A stretch of DNA of 10,459 nt, from the NCBI GenBank assembly GCA_001783035.1, contig MFQK01000034.1, positions 1 to 10,459 on the forward strand. Reading direction: 5' to 3'. The number at the start of each line of letters is the position of its first letter. Position 1 is the stretch's first letter. This DNA comes from Candidatus Magasanikbacteria bacterium RIFCSPLOWO2_02_FULL_44_11. GTDB lineage: Bacteria > Patescibacteriota > Patescibacteriia > Magasanikbacterales > GWA2-37-8. Below are positions 1-6,193 of the stretch, one piece after another. Under the pieces are notes generated by a model. It searched no databases and was not told the DNA's origin. It saw only the letters and a program-made list of their open reading frames with translations. Both the position numbers and the translations under genes were made by a program.

Positions 1-1
1 T

Positions 2-1009
2 TCCCTCATGCCGCTCTACCGCCAGACTTCTCGCCTGGGCAAACGAATTACAATTGCCGGCTACGAATTGGTACGTGATCCAAAAGAAAACCGCTGGATT
101 TTTACCCATCTCTTGGCTGATGAATACAATTTAGCACAGGGTACATATTCAATCAATGATGGAACCCATCGTCACCATGTTGATTACAACAAACGAAATA
201 ACAATCCAAAAAATATTAAACGTCTGACCAAAGAAGGGCACCTGCAAATCCACCGCGATCATGTCGACAAGACGCTGCGCCGACCGGATGTTATTGCTAA
301 AATGTTGGCTGCGAAAAAATCTCCCGCTTATCGCTCTAAAATGAGCGCGGCCATGAAAAAGATAGCGCCATTGTTGCGCGCGCGAGCGAAAAAACAATGG
401 TCCGACCCAGCTTATAAAGACTACATGAAAGAAAAGTTTTTGACGTTCTACAAGACAAACGAAGTATACCGCAAAAAAAATAATGCATTGCTCAATGAAG
501 AACAATTTAAATATTGGGCGGATAAAACGCATCGCCAAAAACAAGCCGAACGAGTGACAGCTTTCTTTGAAAAACATCCTGAACGGCGTGAGGCTTTGCA
601 GGCCGAAGCGACTGAGCAGTGGAAAAATGTAGATCTTCGTGTTTGGCGGGCCGAAAAAACTAAGGCGCAATGGGACAATTCTTTCCGCGCCAAAAGAAAA
701 CGGGCTTATGACCAGGTTTACTTACAACACTCACTGAAATTATTGTCAGATGTATATAAAACCAATGGCACCATTGAAAACTACGATATGGTGCGCCGCT
801 CAATTAAAGCCAATAAAAACTATTTGAAACTGTCAACGATAATACAACGATTTTTTAAGAACGACCAAAAAGAACTGCTTGCCGCGGTGCAGAATTATAA
901 CCATCGCATTGTCAGTATCAAAAAATTGACCAAGCGCATTCCGGTCTATGATATTGAAGTTCCGAATACGCATAACTTCGCCTTGGCAAACGGCGTGTTT
1001 GTGCACAAT
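2..1009 (+). other. Intein in GyrB with HNH homing endonuclease (N-terminal part missing)
   Basis: This is the C-terminal part of a protein-splicing element. The splicing end is clear: block F/G-like sequence [17 protein letters not shown] (residues 313-329), then VFVHN ending in penultimate His333 and Asn334, with Ser335 as the +1 nucleophile of the extein. The insertion point between GDSAGG and SAKQ of GyrB is a known intein site in other bacteria. The endonuclease is HNH, not LAGLIDADG: residues 51-85 hold H56-H57-x-D59, N65/N66, N69, H78 and H82. After it come Lys/Arg-rich repeats with W/Y-centred units ([22 protein letters not shown], about 105-235), which resemble the NUMOD-type DNA-binding repeats of homing endonucleases. 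A helical, possibly helix-turn-helix stretch (254-285) follows. The N-terminal splicing Cys/Ser block is off the window, so activity cannot be judged. Confidence 0.9.
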
Positions 1010-1756
1010 AGTGCCAAGCAAGGCCGTGATCGCGAACACCAGGCCATCCTACCTTTACGCGGTAAAGTTTTGAACGTCGAGCGCGCTCGCCTTGATAAAA
1101 TTCTCACCAACAACGAATTAAAATCGCTCATCATCGCCATGGGCACGAATATCGGTGAACAATTTGATATTACCAAACTCCGCTACCACCGTATCGTCAT
1201 CATGACCGATGCTGACGTCGATGGCGCGCATATCCGCACGCTCTTACTTACCTTCTTCTATCGCTATTATGTCGAGCTTTTGAAAAACGGCCACATTTAT
1301 ATTGCCCAACCACCGCTCTACAGCCTGAAATACGGCAAAGAAATGTTCTACGCCTATAATGACGAAGAAAAAGCCAAAGTACTGAAAGATTTGGAAAATC
1401 GCAAAGTGGCTAAAGCAGAAACTAAAAAGGCCGCCAAAAACGATAAAGAAATTGTTGAAGGCGAAGGCGAAAACGAATCCGAAGCCGACAAGGCAGTTGA
1501 AGCTGAAGAAAAACAAGCCATTATGATCGGCGGCACCAAAGTAAACATCCAACGCTATAAAGGTTTGGGAGAAATGAATCCCGACCAATTGTGGGACACG
1601 ACCATGGACCCGAAAAACCGGATGATGAAATTGGTCACCGTCGATGACGCCGAAGCAGCCAACGAAACCTTTGAAATCCTCATGGGTGACGAAGTTGAAC
1701 CGCGCAAAAAGTTCATCCAAACCTACGCCAAAAGCGTACAAAATCTCGATATCTAA
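2..1756 (+). CDS. gyrB: DNA gyrase subunit B, C-terminal part, interrupted by an intein (5' partial)
   Basis: The reading frame is open to the left edge, so the N-terminal ATPase half, the first TOPRIM motif and the start of the intein lie outside the window. Numbering from the in-frame ATG at 8, residues 1-334 are intein and 335-582 are GyrB extein. The extein begins SAKQGRDR, the sequence that follows EGDSAGG in GyrB. It carries the TOPRIM metal motif DADVD (D401, D403, D405) and the C-terminal signature [15 protein letters not shown] (515-529), so it is GyrB-like type IIA topoisomerase. ParE shares these motifs, but GyrB fits better. Between the TOPRIM and the signature lies a charged Lys/Glu/Ala-rich linker (about 455-508), probably disordered. 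The mature protein would supply ATPase and DNA-cleavage functions of gyrase with GyrA. The stop is TAA at 1754, and a terminator lies 36 nt downstream. Confidence 0.95.
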   Translation, partial: SLMPLYRQTSRLGKRITIAGYELVRDPKENRWIFTHLLADEYNLAQGTYSINDGTHRHHVDYNKRNNNPKNIKRLTKEGHLQIHRDHVDKTLRRPDVIAKMLAAKKSPAYRSKMSAAMKKIAPLLRARAKKQWSDPAYKDYMKEKFLTFYKTNEVYRKKNNALLNEEQFKYWADKTHRQKQAERVTAFFEKHPERREALQAEATEQWKNVDLRVWRAEKTKAQWDNSFRAKRKRAYDQVYLQHSLKLLSDVYKTNGTIENYDMVRRSIKANKNYLKLSTIIQRFFKNDQKELLAAVQNYNHRIVSIKKLTKRIPVYDIEVPNTHNFALANGVFVHNSAKQGRDREHQAILPLRGKVLNVERARLDKILTNNELKSLIIAMGTNIGEQFDITKLRYHRIVIMTDADVDGAHIRTLLLTFFYRYYVELLKNGHIYIAQPPLYSLKYGKEMFYAYNDEEKAKVLKDLENRKVAKAETKKAAKNDKEIVEGEGENESEADKAVEAEEKQAIMIGGTKVNIQRYKGLGEMNPDQLWDTTMDPKNRMMKLVTVDDAEAANETFEILMGDEVEPRKKFIQTYAKSVQNLDI

Positions 1757-1886
1757 AGCAGAGATACAACATACTATTTATACAAACAGCATAAAATCCG
1801 CCTTGGGCGGATTTTTGCTTCTTTCTCGGCCGTCTGCGAAGACGTCCTGCGAAATGTTGTATAAATAGTATGTTGTATCTCTTGCT
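1757..1886. repeat. Long inverted repeat (26-bp perfect arms) enclosing terminator and conserved 40-nt core, copy R1
   Basis: Bases 1760-1785 are a perfect reverse complement of 1857-1882. Pairing continues outward with one bulged base (agca against agcaa). The roughly 70-bp interior holds an intrinsic terminator (1793-1815) and, on the minus strand, a 40-nt core (1812-1851). That core matches the interior of the repeat after rplK at 33 of 40 positions. It includes a small hairpin, plus-strand cgtct-gcga-agacg at 1831-1844. The element begins directly at the gyrB stop codon. It could be a large RNA stem closing the gyrB 3' end, a miniature mobile element, or both. No encoded protein and no clear target-site duplication were seen. 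Confidence 0.85.
1793..1816 (+). terminator. Intrinsic terminator after gyrB (works on paper in both directions)
   Basis: A 10-bp perfect stem (1793-1802 with 1806-1815) has a 3-nt ttg loop. Four A-T pairs at its base mean a T run follows the GC part on either strand. It is nested inside the 26-bp inverted repeat. Confidence 0.85.
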
Positions 1887-1992
1887 ATGAGCTCATTTGC
1901 CGACAAGCAACCTTGTCTTCAAAAATTGCTCGGCCTGGGTTGTGACACCCAGGCCGTTTACTTCTCCAGTCCCCGTGACCTTTGCAGGTCAC
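1887..1992 (-). terminator. Run of hairpins ending the lipoprotein transcript, including a likely terminator
   Basis: Read on the minus strand, downstream of the gene ending at 2005, there are three hairpins. The first is a 7-bp hairpin (1975-1981 with 1986-1992). The second is a 10-bp GC-rich hairpin (1931-1940 with 1947-1956, 6-nt loop) followed by agcaattttt, the best terminator candidate. The third is a 6-bp hairpin (1902-1907 with 1912-1917). A 10-bp palindrome lies at 1887-1896. The loop of the 10-bp hairpin (1941-1946) is complementary to 1988-1993 in the first hairpin, so a tertiary contact or an alternative fold is possible. Confidence 0.65.
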
Positions 1993-2004
1993 AGCAACAT
2001 GGTG

Positions 2005-3138
2005 TTAGTTCTTAAAAATCGTCCCCAGAGTTACGGACCCGTCACACGAGAGGCCGTAAATCCTACCCTGGAGCGATCCCGTACCGTTACCGTCGTACCC
2101 GAGATCAGCTTCCTCGGTCATATACGAAACGGCTCCGACCGGCACCGCCACCTGCCACGAATCGCCGCTACTGGCCGCTGACGAGTAAACCGCCACCGTG
2201 AAATACCGGTAGGAACCACCGTCAATGGGCACCTGCACCGACAGGTCGCCGAAATCCATGCTATCTGAGGCAACCGCGGCCGTGTTGGCAACATAGTTGG
2301 AGCTATTCTGGTCCGAGTAGTAAAGCCTGTAGCTCATCGAACCGGAATGCGAACCCTTATCAGCCAGCGTGGCTTTGGTAACGAAGACCAGAGACGAACC
2401 GAAGTTCGTGATCTTGAAACGGCCCAACTGGGTCCCCGACAAAACTGCCTGCGTGTAGCTGCTGCCCGACGCCGGCGCATCACCCGTCACCACGACCTGG
2501 AACGGAACGATACGGTACGTTCCGCCGACAGCCGACAGAATGTTGACCTTAACCAGCGCACCATTATTCACTTCTCGCGCCACCACATCTTCCGTGGAAA
2601 CGATCTCGAAATGAAAATCGCTTCCGAGAATAACTTGGCCGGCAAAACCGATGTCTGCCTTCAAGACGATCGTGACCGGATTTTCCGGCTGGATCGCTTC
2701 GGGCAAGAGGTTTTCGTTTGCGGCCCAGTTCATGACCGCTTCGTTCGTGCCGTTCATGATGCCGCTCACAAACGGCGATCCATCGCCAGCCCGGTACATC
2801 CTCACCGCGCGCGTATCAGCCGCGATGAAATGCCCGCGCATGGTGACCGCCAACTTGGTGATCTTGATCGACTCGTTCCGGGCGGTCAGCTTGCAACTGA
2901 ACACTTGAACATTGTCGGCCGCGACGGCGACATTGCCGCCCAGGGAACCGCACTCGATGTCGAGCACCGGCCCCGACGGCAACTCCGTGGACGCATCCGA
3001 AGAAGCGTCCGGCAAATTGACCTCCCCACAGTGGGGATTGGCCAACTGCGCAGTCGACTCCTCGCCGCCGCACGCGGGCGTGAAGTTCACGAACACCACG
3101 AACAACAGGACCACGAACGTCTTGATCGACTTCGTCAT
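2005..3138 (-). CDS. Secreted protein, probable lipoprotein, with two beta-rich domains; function unknown
   Basis: The 377-residue protein starts at the ATG at 3138. That ATG sits 5 nt behind a strong AGGAGG and gives a clean signal peptide: Lys at 3 and 6, then hydrophobic residues 8-18. The end of the signal, FTPAC-GG, is lipobox-like with Cys23, but Thr at -3 is atypical, so signal peptidase I cleavage is also possible. A Ser/Asp/Pro-rich linker (about 40-57) leads to two beta-strand-rich regions. Residues 70-185 contain FSCKLTARNESIKITKLAV and VTIVLKADI; residues 211-340 contain GRFKITNFGSSLVFVTKATL and YRYFTVAVYS. This pattern (a measured quantity, a relative torque-like strand, then a polar strand) resembles Ig-like domains seen in large CPR surface proteins, but no named family was recognised. 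Cysteines at 23, 37, 63, 82 and 365 could form disulfides outside the cell. GC content is clearly higher than in neighbours: 36 of 60 bases in 2041-2100 against 24 of 60 in 8701-8760. It is transcribed away from secE. Confidence 0.85.
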   Translation of the reverse strand: MTKSIKTFVVLLFVVFVNFTPACGGEESTAQLANPHCGEVNLPDASSDASTELPSGPVLDIECGSLGGNVAVAADNVQVFSCKLTARNESIKITKLAVTMRGHFIAADTRAVRMYRAGDGSPFVSGIMNGTNEAVMNWAANENLLPEAIQPENPVTIVLKADIGFAGQVILGSDFHFEIVSTEDVVAREVNNGALVKVNILSAVGGTYRIVPFQVVVTGDAPASGSSYTQAVLSGTQLGRFKITNFGSSLVFVTKATLADKGSHSGSMSYRLYYSDQNSSNYVANTAAVASDSMDFGDLSVQVPIDGGSYRYFTVAVYSSAASSGDSWQVAVPVGAVSYMTEEADLGYDGNGTGSLQGRIYGLSCDGSVTLGTIFKN

Positions 3139-3351
3139 GTGCCCCTCCTTGGGGTTGCTGCACGGGTGAAAGCCCGGTAATCTTACCAAGCCGAATTACC
3201 TGATAAGATCACTCGGTTTTTCACCCTTGTCTTAAGGAGTAGACGTGAAATTGGTTATTAAAGAACAAAACTCCCTGTTTATGAGAGAGCTTTGACTAAA
3301 ATCAATAGAATGTATAATGCTGTAAACAAACCTCTCTCGAACTGTTCACAA
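3139..3351 (-). promoter_or_regulatory. Long structured 5' leader of the secreted-protein gene, possible riboswitch or RNA switch
   Basis: The leader runs about 213 nt from the predicted start site to the ATG. On the minus strand it holds four structures. A 12-bp stem with one mismatch pairs 3327-3338 with 3283-3294. A perfect 8-bp closing stem pairs 3219-3226 with 3164-3171 (GGGTGAAA/TTTCACCC). Inside it are two mutually exclusive stems: 3202-3209 with 3180-3187 (8 bp with one G-U) and 3195-3200 with 3176-3181 (6 bp, perfect). Finally, a hairpin at 3142-3154 has four pairs that take up part of the AAGGAGGGG ribosome-binding site, extended by GTGC/GCAC (3160-3163 with 3139-3142). The G-U pair would be a C-A mismatch on the plus strand, which favours the minus-strand RNA. 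It matches no riboswitch consensus that I know. Confidence 0.5.
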
Positions 3352-3357
3352 CGAACC

Positions 3358-3386
3358 ATTATAGCACAATAAAGACCTTTTGTCAA
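3358..3386 (-). promoter_or_regulatory. Consensus sigma-70-type promoter for the secreted-protein gene
   Basis: On the minus strand, TTGACA (3386-3381), a 17-bp spacer and TATAAT (3363-3358) give a perfect match to the consensus in both boxes. Transcription should start near 3351 and run toward the gene starting at 3138. Confidence 0.85.
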
Positions 3387-3443
3387 GGCTAATGCCTCTA
3401 TTTTGGCTAACTCTAGCAAAAGTCAAAGCTATCCACAGCCGGC

Positions 3444-3472
3444 TTGACGAAACCAACGCTTTCAGCTATACT
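3444..3472 (+). promoter_or_regulatory. Promoter for secE-nusG (and possibly rplK)
   Basis: TTGACG (3444-3449), a 17-bp spacer and TATACT (3467-3472). The start site near 3479 leaves a leader of about 44 nt that contains a weak 4-bp hairpin (3488-3491 with 3498-3501) followed by TTTT. There is no Shine-Dalgarno before secE. Between this promoter and the opposing one at 3358-3386 I see no gene or further signal. Confidence 0.8.
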
Positions 3473-3522
3473 AGGCACATACTTAAGCGGCCTCAGAGCC
3501 GTTTTAAAATACCAAAAAATAT

Positions 3523-3717
3523 ATGACAATCGTCGAAAACCTGAAAAATTACTTTATCGCGTCGTACGCGGAAATGAAAAAAGTCACCTGGCCGACCAAG
3601 AACCAGACTATTAATTACAGCCTGCTCGTGATTAGCATGAGCGTCGGTTTAGCCTTATTTTTCGCTTTACTCGATTACGCCTTAAACCTTGGCGTCACCT
3701 CGCTTTTAAATCGTTAA
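3523..3717 (+). CDS. secE: Preprotein translocase subunit SecE
   Basis: This 64-residue protein is the single-span form of SecE, the small essential clamp of the SecYEG protein-export channel in the cytoplasmic membrane. The family signature is the amphipathic stretch EMKKVTWPTK (17-26), followed by one hydrophobic segment at about 33-57. The length is normal for one-helix SecE. The start codon follows an A-rich sequence with no Shine-Dalgarno, in the TATG context. nusG follows after 22 nt, the near-universal secE-nusG pair of bacteria, which supports the identification. Confidence 0.95.
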   Translation: MTIVENLKNYFIASYAEMKKVTWPTKNQTINYSLLVISMSVGLALFFALLDYALNLGVTSLLNR

Positions 3718-3739
3718 TCATCCTCACCACATTTAGATT

Positions 3740-4288
3740 ATGGCAAAACAGACACTCAACCTCGGCCGTCGCTGGTACGTCCTCCACACCTACAGCGGAT
3801 ACGAGGAAAACGTAAAACACAATATCGAACAACGCGTCGAATCGTTTGACATGCGCGACAAAATTTTTAACGTGCTCGTACCGAAAGAAAAGAAAATCAA
3901 AATCAAAAATGGTAAGCGCACGCAAATTGAAGAAAAGATTTTCCCGGGCTATATTCTGGTAGAAATGGTCGTGACGGACGATTCTTGGTATGTCGTGCGC
4001 AACACGCCAAACGTCACCGGCTTCGTCGGTTCCGGCACCACACCAACACCAATCGACCAAAAAGAAATTGAAACATTATTAAAACGAGTGAGCTCCACCG
4101 CCGAGCCGACACAAAAGATTGATGTGGAAATGGGCGACATTGTCCGCATCGTGGACGGTCCGTTCAAGAATTTCGAAGGCAAAATCAGCCAAGTTGACCA
4201 TGAACGCGGCCGCATCAAAGCGCTCGTATCAATGTTCGGCCGAGAAACGCCGGTTGAGCTCGATGCTTTACAAGTTAAAAAGATTTAA
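3740..4288 (+). CDS. nusG: Transcription termination/antitermination factor NusG
   Basis: The 182-residue protein has normal length and the two NusG domains. The NGN domain spans about 10-115: RRWYVLHTYSGYEENVKHNI at the start, FPGYILVEM at 68-76 and VVRNTPNVTGFVG at 85-97. The KOW domain spans 130-180: GDIVRIVDGPFKNFEGKI, then RIKALVSMFGRETPVEL. It binds RNA polymerase and couples it to Rho or to ribosomal protein S10. It is co-transcribed with secE. It has no Shine-Dalgarno, and the start is TATG. A 193-bp structured gap separates it from rplK. Confidence 0.97.
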   Translation: MAKQTLNLGRRWYVLHTYSGYEENVKHNIEQRVESFDMRDKIFNVLVPKEKKIKIKNGKRTQIEEKIFPGYILVEMVVTDDSWYVVRNTPNVTGFVGSGTTPTPIDQKEIETLLKRVSSTAEPTQKIDVEMGDIVRIVDGPFKNFEGKISQVDHERGRIKALVSMFGRETPVELDALQVKKI

Positions 4289-4299
4289 GTAAGGTATGT

Positions 4300-4338
4300 G
4301 CCGACTGTATCGATTAAATCGATAGCTTCTCAGCCGGC
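4300..4338 (+). other. Hairpin just after nusG
   Basis: A 7-bp perfect stem (4308-4314 with 4318-4324, loop taa) sits inside an outer imperfect stem (4300-4307 with 4331-4338). No T run follows, so it is not a normal intrinsic terminator. It could protect the nusG 3' end or pause polymerase. Its role is unknown. Confidence 0.45.
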
Positions 4339-4352
4339 AATAAACACAATGC

Positions 4353-4458
4353 TTAGGCACTATTGAATGGTGTTTTAAGCGGGTTATGACGACCGCAGTC
4401 GTCATCCCCGAGGCTTCGCAGCCGAGGAAAGCGAAAAATACTATTCAATAGTGCCTAA
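4353..4458. repeat. Large nested inverted repeat between nusG and rplK, diverged copy R2
   Basis: The outer arms 4353-4368 and 4443-4458 are 16-bp perfect. Pairing continues inward with G-U and A-T pairs to 4376 and 4435. Inside are two hairpins: an 8-bp perfect one (4386-4393 with 4398-4405, loop cgca) and a 4-bp one with a TCGC loop (4412-4415 with 4420-4423). The second is followed by gag-gaaagcgaaaaa, which resembles the tail of the 40-nt core found after gyrB and rplK. Unlike those copies there is no terminator hairpin or T run, in keeping with read-through from nusG to rplK. Within it TTGAAT (4363-4368), a 16-bp spacer and TATGAC (4385-4390) form at best a weak promoter. Confidence 0.7.
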
Positions 4459-4481
4459 ATAATTTATTTATTTATATCCCT

Positions 4482-4904
4482 ATGGCTAAAAAATTAATGA
4501 CGCAAGTCAAGTTGCAAATTCCCGGTGGCGCTGCTAACCCAGCACCTCCAATCGGTCCGGCCCTTGGCCAACATGGCGTAAACATCGCCGGCTTCTGTAA
4601 AGAATTCAACGACAAAACCAAAGAATTAAAAGGTGAAATCGTGCCGGTCGTGATTTCAATATACGAAGACCGCTCTTTTACCTTTATAATGAAGACGGCT
4701 CCGGTCCCCGAACTTATCAAAAAAGCTGCCAAAATCACTAAAGGTTCCGGCAAACCGCTGCAAGAAAAAGTCGGCAAAATTACCAAGGCGCAAGTACGAG
4801 AAATTGCCGAAAAGAAGATGCCTGACCTGAATTGCCACACCATCGAAGCCGCTATGAGCATGGTGGAAGGTACCGCCAAGCAAATGGGTGTTACAATCGA
4901 GTAA
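4482..4904 (+). CDS. rplK: 50S ribosomal protein L11 (uL11)
   Basis: At 140 residues this is the standard length. The N-terminal domain has [27 protein letters not shown] (9-35), the proline-rich region that contacts elongation factors. The C-terminal rRNA-binding domain has [21 protein letters not shown] and ends [11 protein letters not shown]. It lies in the GTPase-associated centre of the large subunit. In most bacteria rplA (uL1) follows at once. Here a repeat and a terminator follow, then a convergent gene, so uL1 is encoded elsewhere or absent. There is no Shine-Dalgarno, and the start is TATG. Confidence 0.97.
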   Translation: MAKKLMTQVKLQIPGGAANPAPPIGPALGQHGVNIAGFCKEFNDKTKELKGEIVPVVISIYEDRSFTFIMKTAPVPELIKKAAKITKGSGKPLQEKVGKITKAQVREIAEKKMPDLNCHTIEAAMSMVEGTAKQMGVTIE

Positions 4905-4908
4905 AAAC

Positions 4909-5020
4909 AATAAAATAGACTTTTGAACAAATCGTCGCAAGGCGTCCTCGCGGACGACCGAGATGGAAGCAAAAACCGGCAGCCTAAGGCTACCGGTTTT
5001 TTATTTGCGCCTATTTTATT
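4909..5020. repeat. Inverted repeat (10-bp arms) enclosing the conserved 40-nt core and terminator, copy R3
   Basis: The arms 4909-4918 and 5011-5020 are perfect reverse complements; the right arm includes the queA stop codon. The interior holds the 40-nt core (4936-4975). It matches the minus strand of 1812-1851 at 33 of 40 positions, including a hairpin cgtcc-tcgc-ggacg (4943-4956). In the other copy the closing pair is U-A and here it is C-G, a compensatory change. The core ends gaagcaaaaa and runs straight into a terminator stem, as in the gyrB copy. Confidence 0.8.
4971..5002. terminator. Bidirectional intrinsic terminator between convergent rplK and queA
   Basis: The stem pairs 4971-4979 with 4993-5001, one mismatch, then 4981-4984 with 4988-4991, closed by a 3-nt loop. 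A T6 run follows on the plus strand and a T5 run on the minus strand. It serves both rplK and the four-gene operon ending in queA. Confidence 0.9.
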
Positions 5021-6168
5021 AACATCGCATCCCCAAAACTGTAAAAACGGTATTTTTTGTCGATTGCTTCCTGATAACACTGCAGTGCATAGGCGCGGTC
5101 ATCTATAAAAGCTGCCACTAGCATAAGCAAGGTCGATTTTGGCAAATGAAAATTCGTCACCAGGGCATCGACCACCTGAAAAGAAAAACCCGGTGTAATA
5201 AAAATGTTGATATCACCACAATAGGAATGCAAAAGCGGTTTGTTGGTATCTTTTTTTCCACTTCCCTCCCCAAATAACCTGGCCACGCCTTCCAAACACC
5301 GGACTGTGGTCGTGCCAATAGCCACGATTCTCCGCCCCTCAGCCCTGGCTTCATTAATAATGGCGGCGTTTTTATCAGTGAGTTCAACCCATTCACTATG
5401 CATAACATGTTTCTCAACCTGATCTGTTTTCACCGGTAAAAATGTTCCCAACCCCACATGGAGCGTCACTTCCGCAAACACGACACCTTTTTTCTTCAAC
5501 ATTTCAATAAGCTTCGGCGTAAAATGAAAACCCGCCGTTGGCGCGGCGACCGACCCTTCTTTTGTCGCATAGACCGTTTGATACGATTCCTCCAACCGCA
5601 ATGTGGTAGCCGACGTCTGATCTCCGGCATCTGCTGTCTGATTTCTGATATACGGCGGTGTTGGCACGTGACCATACTTGTTGGCCTTGGCGCGCACAAC
5701 CATATCATCATCATTAAATTGCATAAGGATCGTGCCATCCGCTTCTTTGACTATTATTTCTCCTTCAAAATCTTCGGCAAATACGACTTTCATTCCCAGA
5801 CGCAATTTTTTTCCGGGTTTAGCGAGCACTTTCCACACTTTCGGATTTTCCATCGGCCGGACCAAAAATATTTCCACTTGAACCGGGACGTTTAAAATTT
5901 TTCCGGTCGGGTGGATTTTTTCAACAACGCCATCGGTCGCATCATCGAGGACTATTTCTCCACGCAACCGAGCCTTAAAAACTTTGGAATTATTCCAAAC
6001 GACCACATCACCCGCGCCAAGATAATTGCCAATATCATGGAAAGTTTTATGCTGCGTCAAGTGTTTTTCCCGATCAATCACCATCAGTTTGGAGCTGTCG
6101 CGCGGCTCTGCGGGCGTTTGCGCAATCTGGAGCACCGGTAAATTAAAATCAAAATCTTTTGTTTTCAT
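5011..6168 (-). CDS. queA: S-adenosylmethionine:tRNA ribosyltransferase-isomerase QueA
   Basis: QueA transfers the ribosyl part of S-adenosylmethionine to preQ1 in tRNA, making epoxyqueuosine at position 34 of GUN-anticodon tRNAs. Motifs in order: VVVWNNSKVFKARLRG (55-70), GHVPTPPYI (166-174), ESYQTVYA (194-201), SVAAPTAGFHFT (206-217), LHVGLGTFLPV (236-246), AIGTTTVRCLE (283-293), VTNFHLPKSTLLMLVAAF (337-354) and YRFYSFGDAMLI (373-384). At 385 residues it is longer than the usual 340-355. The extra length lies near 175-193 and in a Gly/Lys-rich loop near 300-310. It is the last gene of an envelope-type operon, 25 nt after mltG. No tgt or other queuosine gene is in the window. The start is TATG, with at most a weak, distant GGTGA. 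Confidence 0.97.
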   Translation of the reverse strand: MKTKDFDFNLPVLQIAQTPAEPRDSSKLMVIDREKHLTQHKTFHDIGNYLGAGDVVVWNNSKVFKARLRGEIVLDDATDGVVEKIHPTGKILNVPVQVEIFLVRPMENPKVWKVLAKPGKKLRLGMKVVFAEDFEGEIIVKEADGTILMQFNDDDMVVRAKANKYGHVPTPPYIRNQTADAGDQTSATTLRLEESYQTVYATKEGSVAAPTAGFHFTPKLIEMLKKKGVVFAEVTLHVGLGTFLPVKTDQVEKHVMHSEWVELTDKNAAIINEARAEGRRIVAIGTTTVRCLEGVARLFGEGSGKKDTNKPLLHSYCGDINIFITPGFSFQVVDALVTNFHLPKSTLLMLVAAFIDDRAYALQCYQEAIDKKYRFYSFGDAMLIK

Positions 6169-6193
6169 AAGTAAACAAAATTTTCACCAAATG

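Noticed and set aside
1244..1741. A 165-codon minus-strand open frame opposite gyrB
   Set aside because: It is a Phe/Val/Gly-rich mirror of the Lys/Glu-rich GyrB linker, with no independent start signal or motif.
2347..3180. A 277-codon plus-strand open frame opposite the secreted-protein gene
   Set aside because: It is rich in Arg, His and Asp with no recognisable motif, as expected for an antisense frame of a GC-rich gene. The minus-strand gene has the signal peptide, Shine-Dalgarno and promoter.
3139..3226. Cyclic-di-GMP or other known riboswitch in the leader
   Set aside because: I compared it from memory with several classes (GEMM-I and -II, THF, fluoride, Mn2+) and found none of the conserved sequence blocks. 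It is kept as an unassigned structured leader.
3245..3295. A 16-codon plus-strand frame starting GTG behind AAGGAG, a possible leader peptide
   Set aside because: It lies antisense in the leader of the minus-strand gene, no plus-strand promoter is seen upstream, and the peptide has no attenuator-like residue runs.
3292..3318. TTGACT and TATAAT on the plus strand, a second promoter toward secE
   Set aside because: The spacer is only 15 bp, and a better-spaced promoter lies closer to secE at 3444-3472. It remains possible but weak.
3488..3505. Terminator or attenuator ahead of secE
   Set aside because: The stem is only 4 bp with TTTT after it, too weak to claim.
5458..5895. A 145-codon plus-strand open frame opposite queA
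   Set aside because: queA on the minus strand has every family motif. The opposing frame has none and is rich in Phe, His and Arg as an antisense shadow.
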